From CBFGWV01 sp965652545 (GTDB lineage Bacteria > Pseudomonadota > Gammaproteobacteria > Competibacterales > Competibacteraceae): DNA of 13,058 nt. Of the stretch, positions 7,827-13,058 are shown one piece after another (the first letter of the stretch is position 1; the number at the start of each line of letters is the position of its first letter). The DNA lies in assembly GCA_965652545.1 (NCBI GenBank), contig CBFGWV010000130.1, positions 1-13,058 on the forward strand, read 5' to 3'. The notes beneath the pieces are model-generated. The model saw only the letters and a list, made by a program, of their open reading frames with translations. It was not told where the DNA came from and searched no databases. Both the position numbers and the translations under genes were made by a program.

Positions 7827-8583
7827 GGCCACACCCGTACTGGTCACGCTGCTGCCCAGCACCGATGTAGACCTCGGCCGCTGGTTGCTTCAGCATTACG
7901 GCGTCGACTACCGGGAAAGCCCGCACGCACCGGTGTTCCATGTCTTTGCTCTGAAATGGCACGGTGTCGGCGCCGACGACTACCCGCTGCTGCTGCTCGG
8001 CGAGCGCAAGGTGCCGACTATCGACAAGATCTTGCCGACTTACGACCCCAAAGTTCCTGCCGAGCGACAGTTGCTGCCGGCCGATGCGCAACTGCGCGCC
8101 ACGGTCATCGACGCGGGACGGGATTTCCGCTTCAAGATGGGGGGTGGCGTCGTAGACTGGGCCTATTACAACTTCCTGCCCCATCGGCGCCTCACCTGGG
8201 CGTCGTTCACCACCGGCGTGCCCTGGTACGAGGTCGTTGGCGTGGCCGTCGGCTATCCACTCATCCGCCTGGCCATGACCAAGGCGCTGAAACTCGATGC
8301 CAAACGCGCACAGCAGGGGCTGGATGCCGTGCACCAAGGCTTCGACCAAGTCGATGCGCTACTGGCCGACGGGCGCGAGTTTCTGTATGGCGATCGGCTC
8401 GGCTACGCCGACCTGGCTTTTGCCGCCTCGGCCGCCCCCATGGTGCTGGCGCGCGGCTATGGCGGTCATCTGCCGACACTGGATGCGGTCACCGAACCCA
8501 TGCGCGAGGTCATGGCGCCCCTGCGGGAGCGGCCGGCCGGCCGGTTCGTTCAACGACTGTACGACCGTTTTCGCAAGGCCTGA
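7819..8583 (+). CDS. Glutathione S-transferase-like protein, last gene of the operon
   Basis: This 254-residue protein has the two-part GST layout. An N-terminal thioredoxin-like domain starts at LVTLLPSTDVDLGRWLLQHY and carries the cis-Pro motif KVPTI (Pro66). A helical C-terminal domain contains FLYGDRLGYADLAF with the conserved Asp198 of the GST helix-capping box. The N-terminal domain has a longer insertion than usual between its first and last strands (about 35-60). A Ser or Thr near residues 14-15 is the likely thiol-activating residue, but glutathione use is not shown. The ATG lies inside the end of the P450 gene (eight-base overlap) with only a weak ribosome site, so translation is probably coupled. 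It could conjugate, reduce or isomerise a reactive product of the peroxidase/P450 pair. The stop is six bases from the convergent LysR gene's stop. Confidence 0.87.
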   Translation: MTEATPVLVTLLPSTDVDLGRWLLQHYGVDYRESPHAPVFHVFALKWHGVGADDYPLLLLGERKVPTIDKILPTYDPKVPAERQLLPADAQLRATVIDAGRDFRFKMGGGVVDWAYYNFLPHRRLTWASFTTGVPWYEVVGVAVGYPLIRLAMTKALKLDAKRAQQGLDAVHQGFDQVDALLADGREFLYGDRLGYADLAFAASAAPMVLARGYGGHLPTLDAVTEPMREVMAPLRERPAGRFVQRLYDRFRKA

Positions 8584-8589
8584 AGACGG

Positions 8590-9528
8590 TCACAGGTAGT
8601 CCTGCACCAGGTGGTAGCTAGCGCGCATTTCCTCGGCCAGCCAGTCCACGAAATTCGCCGCCTTGGGCCAGCCCCGCACCTCGGGCCGCATGACCGCGTA
8701 GTAGTCGAAGCCTGCCCGTACCGCCCGTCCCCACGGTGCCCGCAGACGGCCGGCGGCCATATCGTCCACCACCAGCAGGCTGCGCCCCAGAGCCACCCCC
8801 TGCCCGGCCACCGCGGCCAGGAGGACCATATCGGCGCGCCCGAATGCCATGCGCTCGCGCCCCTCCACCACGGCAAGACCGGTCTGATCGAACCAATGTC
8901 GCCAGGAAAACCCGCTGCCATCACGCTCGCCGGTACTGTCATAGAGTTGCCGTTGGTCTGCCAAGGCCGTGACTCCGGCCGACGGGTCCATACTCAGCGT
9001 CGGGCTGCACACCGGAAAGACATCTTCATGCACCAGAAAGCGCGTGTACTCGCCGCCTTGCCCACCGGTGCCGAAGCGGATGGCGACATCCACCCCCGAA
9101 AGATCGCTGAGCCGGTCATCGGCTTCCAGATGTACCCGCAACCCCGGATGCTGGTCATGGAACCCCGGCAGACGGGGGATCAGCCAGCGCAGCGCCAGTG
9201 AGGAGAGCACCTGCACCCGCAGGATGCCGGTCTCATGGCGGGCATGCAGGTCGGCTAGCGTCTGCCCGATACCGGCCAAGGCCCGATCCACGCTGGCATA
9301 GAGTTGCTCACCATCGGGAGTGAGGGCGAGCCGTCGCGTCGTCCGCCGCAGCAGGGACAGGCCCAGCCCCCGCTCGAGTTCTCGAATCCGATGACTGACC
9401 GCGCTCTGACTTACGCCGAGCACCTCCGCAGCCGCGGTGAAGCTGCCGCAGCGGGCCACCGCATGGAACCAGCTCAAACCGCTCAACGGCAACGCGTAAG
9501 GTCCGTAGTCCGGTAATGTGTGGTCCAT
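8590..9528 (-). CDS. LysR-type transcriptional regulator (GcvA-like group)
   Basis: The 312-residue protein has the full LysR layout. The N-terminal winged helix-turn-helix (about 16-75) reads LSWFHAVARCGSFTAAAEVL, then SQSAVSHRIRELERGLG and LALTPDGEQLY; the recognition helix is near 40-50. A ligand-binding domain occupies about 100-305. The strong LALTPDG and the ending resemble the GcvA/AmpR group. It is divergent from the phzF-like gene, with a perfect T-N11-A inverted repeat in the shared 158-base gap, so it most likely controls that gene and itself. It faces the operon tail on the other side with a six-base gap, so control of the peroxidase/P450 operon is possible but not shown. The start has only a weak purine-rich site (AAGAGA) upstream. 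The effector is unknown. Confidence 0.95.
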   Translation of the reverse strand: MDHTLPDYGPYALPLSGLSWFHAVARCGSFTAAAEVLGVSQSAVSHRIRELERGLGLSLLRRTTRRLALTPDGEQLYASVDRALAGIGQTLADLHARHETGILRVQVLSSLALRWLIPRLPGFHDQHPGLRVHLEADDRLSDLSGVDVAIRFGTGGQGGEYTRFLVHEDVFPVCSPTLSMDPSAGVTALADQRQLYDSTGERDGSGFSWRHWFDQTGLAVVEGRERMAFGRADMVLLAAVAGQGVALGRSLLVVDDMAAGRLRAPWGRAVRAGFDYYAVMRPEVRGWPKAANFVDWLAEEMRASYHLVQDYL

Positions 9529-9562
9529 GAAACGTCTCTTATCTTAATCGGTGCGCAACGGT

Positions 9563-9578
9563 CTTCTGAGTCTAGAAG
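9563..9578. repeat. Secondary inverted repeat in the lysR/phzF gap
   Basis: CTTCT and AGAAG flank six bases. It lies ten bases from the larger T-N11-A repeat. LysR proteins often bind a strong recognition site and a weaker activation site side by side, so this could be the second site, but five-base arms are short enough to arise by chance. Confidence 0.3.
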
Positions 9579-9587
9579 TTTGCCGGC

Positions 9588-9612
9588 GATTCATCGATTC
9601 AGCTCATGAATC
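9588..9612. promoter_or_regulatory. Probable LysR operator (T-N11-A box)
   Basis: GATTCAT (9588-9594) and ATGAATC (9606-9612) form a perfect seven-base inverted repeat around 11 bases. This is exactly the T-N11-A layout known for LysR-type regulators. It lies between the divergent lysR-like and phzF-like starts, 60 bases from the former and 74 from the latter. I infer that the adjacent regulator binds here to control both genes. Confidence 0.72.
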
Positions 9613-9686
9613 CAGAACCGCTGCCCACTACCGGCATGGCGTCATAGTGCCGACAATGCCGCCCAAGCGAACGACAGGACACCCGC

Positions 9687-10526
9687 ATGAGCGACATCCG
9701 AATCCATCTGGCCAACGCCTTTACACATGCCGGCACCGGCGGCAACCCGGCCGGCGTGGTGCTCGATGCCGACGCATTGGCATTCGACCGGCGTCAGCAC
9801 ATTGCCGCGCAGGTGGGCCTGTCTGAGACCGCCTTCGCCCGCCGCCGACCCGATGGCGATTTCGAACTGGCATTTCACACCCCCACCCGCGCCATCCCGC
9901 ACTGCGGGCACGCCACCTTGGCGGCATTCGCCGTCCTCGCCAGCCAGGGGTCGCTCGCCGAGGGCGATTACCGGCACCATACCGTCGATGGGGTCCGCGT
10001 CATCAGACGCAAGGGCGATACCGTCTTTATGGCCCAGGGCGAACTGGTGGACGAAGCCTTGCCGCCGGGCCTGACGTCGCCCCTGGCTACGGCGCTCGGA
10101 TCGACCGTGATCAATGGCGCCCGTATCGCCAGCACAGGCAACCGCTTCCTGCTCGTGCCCCTACCGTCCGCCACCGCATTGGCGGCACTGAGGCCAGACG
10201 CCGGGCGCATTGAGGCGATCAGTGAGGAACTCGATCTCATTGGTATCTATGCGTATACCGCCGATGTCCAGGATGCGGCGCTGGCGGCGAGCACACGCAT
10301 GTTCGCACCGCGTTTTGGCATCGCCGAGGAGGCGGCAACCGGCATGGCGGCAGCCCCGCTGGGCGCCGTCCTGCTGAATGACCAGGCCAATCGGTTGGTG
10401 CTGGAGCAAGGCCGCTACATGGACCCGCCGAGTATCAGCCGCCTGTATGTCCATCGTGATGAAGCCGGCATCGCCTGGGTTGGTGGGCAGGCCAGCGTCT
10501 CGGGTATCCACACGGTGACGGTTTAG
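9687..10526 (+). CDS. PhzF-family isomerase/epimerase-like protein
   Basis: This 279-residue protein has the PhzF / diaminopimelate-epimerase fold of two similar halves. The opening motif GNPAGVVLDA (19-28) is typical. The catalytic Glu of PhzF corresponds to Glu47 in LSETAF. The first-half core is PHCGHATLAAF (71-81) with CGH at 73-75. In the second half, the usual EDPATG is EEAATG, with Glu215 where PhzF has Asp208 and Ala in place of the Pro. The chemistry is probably a proton shift on a small acid or amino acid. There are no other phenazine genes here, so phenazine synthesis is unlikely. AGGAC lies seven bases before the ATG. It is divergent from the LysR regulator, its likely controller. 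The stop overlaps that of the convergent arginase-family gene by four bases. Confidence 0.93.
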   Translation: MSDIRIHLANAFTHAGTGGNPAGVVLDADALAFDRRQHIAAQVGLSETAFARRRPDGDFELAFHTPTRAIPHCGHATLAAFAVLASQGSLAEGDYRHHTVDGVRVIRRKGDTVFMAQGELVDEALPPGLTSPLATALGSTVINGARIASTGNRFLLVPLPSATALAALRPDAGRIEAISEELDLIGIYAYTADVQDAALAASTRMFAPRFGIAEEAATGMAAAPLGAVLLNDQANRLVLEQGRYMDPPSISRLYVHRDEAGIAWVGGQASVSGIHTVTV

Positions 10527-11365
10527 GAGCCTGCCGTGCGTGAAGTTGTCGGCAGCGCGTCCAGCAGGGGCTTGAGCATATCGATGAGCATAGCCGGATC
10601 GCCCGCTTGCCCATCCGGCCAGTGCGACTCGAACTCGGCCACCTCCAGCCCCAGCACGCGCAGTCTGGCCAACGCAGCGAACGCTGCCTGCGCACCATCC
10701 CGGGACAGCCCGCCAGGTACGGCATACTCGGTGGGCACAATGCCCGGCTCGAGAACGTCGCAATCCAGATGGATGTAGACCGGGCGCCCGCCGACGGCGT
10801 CGACGAGCCGCTGTGAAAAGTCTTCACCGGGCGCCACATGCCTCAATGCACCACTGTCGATCAACGCCTGTTCCGCCGGGTCGATATCGCGGCTGCCGGC
10901 GAGCACCACATTGGCCAGTTGCAACTGGTCACCGAGCCCCGAGTGCCACTGCCCCGCCGCACCGGTCAGCACCATGCCCCCGAGATAGCCGGAATCCGAG
11001 GTGGCCGGGGTGTTCGAATCTGCATGCGCGTCGAACCACACGATGCAGGCCTCCGGATTGGCCCGCGCCACCGCCGGCAGGGTCGCCAGTGCACTCGCGC
11101 AACGCCCCATGGTCGTTAGCGGTACCGCGGCGCGGGCAAGCACGTCATCCAAGCGACTGCGTAAGGCCGTCAGCGCGGGACGGGCGGCGGCGAGTTCCAC
11201 ATCCCAGTGGCCGCGGATCGGTGGCTCCGGCCGCCCGATCACCGTGGTCTTCAGCCCGCAATGCGCTGCCAAAGCATCCCCAAGCGCCCGGGCACCGGCC
11301 ATCGCACGTGCATTGCGGTCCGCTGTGCGGGCGTGGAAGACAGTCAGAGCGATAGCGTCAGGCAT
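10523..11365 (-). CDS. Arginase/agmatinase-family (ureohydrolase) protein with one altered metal ligand
   Basis: This 280-residue protein belongs to the ureohydrolase family of di-manganese enzymes that cleave guanidino or similar groups. Two metal motifs are clear: WFDAHADSNTP with Asp112, His114 and Asp116, and HLDCDVLEPG with Asp201 and Asp203 (Glu206 replaces the usual Asp of DP). The first motif, GGDH in arginase, reads MGRC here, with Cys89 at the His position. Cys at this site occurs in some unassigned family members, so the protein may bind metal differently or act on another substrate. It does not look broken. The start overlaps the end of the upstream TetR gene by eight bases, so the two form an operon with probable translational coupling. 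The substrate is not predictable from the sequence. Confidence 0.9.
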   Translation of the reverse strand: MPDAIALTVFHARTADRNARAMAGARALGDALAAHCGLKTTVIGRPEPPIRGHWDVELAAARPALTALRSRLDDVLARAAVPLTTMGRCASALATLPAVARANPEACIVWFDAHADSNTPATSDSGYLGGMVLTGAAGQWHSGLGDQLQLANVVLAGSRDIDPAEQALIDSGALRHVAPGEDFSQRLVDAVGGRPVYIHLDCDVLEPGIVPTEYAVPGGLSRDGAQAAFAALARLRVLGLEVAEFESHWPDGQAGDPAMLIDMLKPLLDALPTTSRTAGS

Positions 11366-11972
11366 GGTCTGGCGATGAACCGCGGCTGGCGTCGATCAGC
11401 GCGTGCGCCATGCGCCGCAGTAGCGGCGTGGCTTCGCCCGGCTCGAGGAGCTGCGAGCTGACGAAGGCGCCGTTGATGACCACCGCCAACTGTCCGGCAA
11501 GCTCGTCCGGATGCCGGACGGCCAGTCGCTCGGCGATGCCTTTCAACCGGCGCCGCATTTCGCGCTTGTGGGCCGCCGCGACTTTGCGCGCGGGGTGGTC
11601 GCTTTCGGGGAACTCCGCGGCGACATTGATCTGTGGGCAACCGCGATAGTTGGGGCGTCCGACCCGCTCGCCGATCCAGTCCAAATGTGCATCCAACTCC
11701 GCGCTCGGATCGTCGCGGTGTTTCTGCGCGACGCTATCCCATGTGCCCCAGAAATCCTGGTCCTCGCGTTCGAGAAACGCGGCGATCAGGTCGTCTTTGG
11801 TGCGGAAATGGCGATAGAGACTGGTCTTGGCAACGCCGGCTTCCTCCACCACGAGGTCCACCCCCACGGCGCGAACACCACGCTGATAGAACAGCGCCGA
11901 GGCGGTATCGAGGATGCGGTCTCTCACGTCCAGGCTGCCGTGCGGGCTTGAGCGGATAGGGTTCTTGGGCAT
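11358..11972 (-). CDS. TetR/AcrR-family transcriptional repressor
   Basis: This 204-residue protein has an N-terminal TetR helix-turn-helix (about 14-60) with RDRILDTASALFYQRGV, then VEEAGVAKTSLYRHF and the capping KDDLIAAFL. The C-terminal half is a ligand-binding/dimer domain; its GCPQINVAAEFPESDHPAR block is typical of a large TetR/AcrR subgroup whose members often sense small organic or electrophilic compounds. I chose the ATG at 11972 because GGAGGT lies seven bases upstream; an in-frame ATG at 12020 would add 16 residues without a ribosome site and would run into the operator region. The gene is divergent from the reductase, with a perfect inverted repeat between them, and overlaps the arginase-family gene. 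It probably represses the reductase and possibly its own operon. Confidence 0.95.
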   Translation of the reverse strand: MPKNPIRSSPHGSLDVRDRILDTASALFYQRGVRAVGVDLVVEEAGVAKTSLYRHFRTKDDLIAAFLEREDQDFWGTWDSVAQKHRDDPSAELDAHLDWIGERVGRPNYRGCPQINVAAEFPESDHPARKVAAAHKREMRRRLKGIAERLAVRHPDELAGQLAVVINGAFVSSQLLEPGEATPLLRRMAHALIDASRGSSPDHA

Positions 11973-11979
11973 CGATGGT

Positions 11980-11985
11980 ACCTCC
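11980..11985 (-). promoter_or_regulatory. Ribosome binding site of the TetR-family gene
   Basis: On the minus strand this reads GGAGGT, seven bases before the ATG at 11972. It decides the start in favour of the shorter protein. Confidence 0.85.
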
Positions 11986-12011
11986 ATGCCGGCAACATAA
12001 CATACGTCTGC

Positions 12012-12040
12012 TTGACACACTACAGACCTGTTCGTACGCT
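12012..12040 (+). promoter_or_regulatory. Putative sigma-70 promoter of the reductase gene
   Basis: A perfect TTGACA (12012-12017) is followed after 17 bases by TACGCT (12035-12040), a poor -10 match. Transcription would start near 12047, about 30 bases before the reductase ATG. The left operator arm fills the spacer between the two elements. Confidence 0.55.
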
Positions 12041-12061
12041 AACAAAACAAACAGGTCTGTA
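12021..12061. promoter_or_regulatory. Probable TetR operator: perfect 12-base inverted repeat
   Basis: TACAGACCTGTT (12021-12032) and AACAGGTCTGTA (12050-12061) are perfect inverted copies separated by 17 bases. The left arm sits between the -35 and -10 elements of the reductase promoter and the right arm just past its likely start point. Binding there would block transcription. AGACC/GGTCT half-sites are known for several TetR-family repressors. Each arm is itself nearly palindromic (ACAG and CTGT at its ends), so each arm may hold one dimer. Confidence 0.75.
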
Positions 12062-12063
12062 TC

Positions 12064-12068
12064 GGAGA
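12064..12068 (+). promoter_or_regulatory. Ribosome binding site of the reductase gene
   Basis: GGAGA lies seven bases upstream of the ATG at 12076 and supports that start. Confidence 0.7.
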
Positions 12069-12075
12069 GAAGCAA

Positions 12076-13058
12076 ATGCAGATTCATGGGTTGCGACATG
12101 CGGAACGCGGTCACTCTGTCGCGGTGTTCGGCGCCACGGGGCATACAGGGAGGTTCGTCATCGCTGAACTGTTGCGCAGGGGCTTGACACCCATCGCCGT
12201 TGCACGCGACAGCGCACAGTTGGCTGCCGCAGGCTACGCCGATCGCGGCATCGCTGTCCGCGTCGCCTCGATTGACGATGCCGCGTCGCTCAGCCGGGCA
12301 TTCGCCGGCGTCGCTGCGGTGATCAACTGCGCCGGTCCGTTTCTCGACACTGCTCACCCGGTGGCATCGGTCGCATTGAGCCTGGGTATCCACTACCTGG
12401 ATGTGACCGCCGAGCAGCCCAGTGCCCAGGCGACGTTCGAGACGTTCGACGCACCGGCTCGCGAGGCAGGTGTCGTCGTGATACCGGCCATGGGGTTCTA
12501 CGGCGGCTTTGCCGACCTGCTCGCCACCACCGCCATGGGCCATTGGGATATCGCCGACGAGATCAGCATCGCCATAGCGCTGGACAGTTGGCACCCGACA
12601 CGAGGTACCCGTGTAACAGGGGAGCGAAACACGGCTCGACGCCTGATCATCGCCGATGGCCGACTCACACCGCTGCCGCTACCCGCTGCTGAGAGGCCGT
12701 GGGCGTTTCCCGCGCCCTTCGCCCGGCAGGAGGTCATCGAACTGCCGTTTTCGGAGGTGATCGTCATGGCGCAACACCTGCGCACAACCGAGCTTCACAC
12801 CTATCTGAGCCAACGCGCGCTTCGGGACATCAGAGACAAGAGCACGCCGCCCCCCAGCCCCACCGATGCCTCAGGCCGGTCCGCGCAACGGTTCCTGATG
12901 GAGGTCATTGTCAGACAAGGCGCCGATACGCGCCGCATCGTCGCCCAAGGGCAGGACATCTACGCCTTCTCGGCGCCGCTGGTCTGCGAGGCCGTTCAAC
13001 GCATCCTGACGGGCGAGAGGCGGGGCATCGGCGCACAAGCTCCCGGTGCTCTCTTCGA
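12076..13058 (+). CDS. Saccharopine-dehydrogenase-like NAD(P)-binding reductase (3' end cut by window)
   Basis: The frame is open from 12076 to the edge, giving 327 residues. After a short N-terminal extension comes a Rossmann nucleotide-binding fold: VAVFGATGHTGRFV with GxxGxxG at 19-25, then AVARD at the end of the second strand. AVINCAGPFLDTAHPV and HYLDVTAEQP follow, both characteristic of the saccharopine dehydrogenase / trans-acting enoyl reductase group. The rest is the substrate-binding region, ending near APGALF, a motif usually found close to the C-terminus, so only a short tail is probably missing. It likely reduces a small organic compound with NAD(P)H in the cytoplasm; lysine metabolism is not implied. 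The start has GGAGA seven bases upstream. It is divergent from the TetR gene, and the inverted repeat over its promoter suggests induction by a compound the repressor binds. Confidence 0.9.
   Translation, partial: MQIHGLRHAERGHSVAVFGATGHTGRFVIAELLRRGLTPIAVARDSAQLAAAGYADRGIAVRVASIDDAASLSRAFAGVAAVINCAGPFLDTAHPVASVALSLGIHYLDVTAEQPSAQATFETFDAPAREAGVVVIPAMGFYGGFADLLATTAMGHWDIADEISIAIALDSWHPTRGTRVTGERNTARRLIIADGRLTPLPLPAAERPWAFPAPFARQEVIELPFSEVIVMAQHLRTTELHTYLSQRALRDIRDKSTPPPSPTDASGRSAQRFLMEVIVRQGADTRRIVAQGQDIYAFSAPLVCEAVQRILTGERRGIGAQAPGALF

Noticed and set aside
9632..9656. CGGCA / TGCCG inverted repeat near the phzF-like gene
   Set aside because: Five-base GC-rich arms are expected by chance in this sequence, and the repeat lacks the T-N11-A form.
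9687..10526. Phenazine biosynthesis cluster
   Set aside because: Only a PhzF-like gene is present; the family is widespread outside phenazine producers and none of the other phz genes are nearby.
11973..12020. Longer TetR protein starting at 12020
   Set aside because: GGAGGT sits ideally for the ATG at 11972, and the extra residues are unlike the usual TetR N-terminus.

Overview
This GC-rich window (roughly two thirds G+C by eye) is tightly packed with genes. Overlapping start/stop codons, clear Shine-Dalgarno sites and the gene families present suggest a high-GC proteobacterium, perhaps a gammaproteobacterium. The lineage is inference. I found no RNA genes, insertion sequences, CRISPR arrays or convincing hairpin terminators. 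No stretch over 300 bases lacks a gene; the longest gaps are 204, 158 and 103 bases.

Layout. (1) 1-2944, minus strand: a CorA-type metal channel gene, then a membrane-anchored Ser/Thr protein kinase fused to a formylglycine-generating-enzyme-like (FGE-like) domain. The kinase reading frame is open to the left edge and lacks only its last few residues. (2) 3149-8583, plus strand: a compact five-gene operon. It encodes two proteins that share a conserved core (the second with two membrane helices), a DyP-type heme peroxidase, a membrane-anchored cytochrome P450 with an abnormal I-helix, and a glutathione S-transferase-like protein. (3) 8590-10526: a LysR-type regulator divergent from a PhzF-family isomerase, with a perfect T-N11-A inverted repeat between them. 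(4) 10523-13058: a TetR-type regulator followed by an overlapping arginase-family gene on the minus strand, divergent from a saccharopine-dehydrogenase-like reductase that runs off the right edge. A perfect 12-base inverted repeat overlaps the putative reductase promoter.

The most interesting part is the five-gene operon. Two heme enzymes, a peroxidase and a P450 that lacks the usual oxygen-activating acid/alcohol pair, are encoded with two related accessory proteins and a thiol-transferase-like protein. I infer a membrane-associated system in which the P450 uses a peroxide or hydroperoxide rather than O2 plus an electron-transfer chain. That inference rests on sequence motifs and gene order only.
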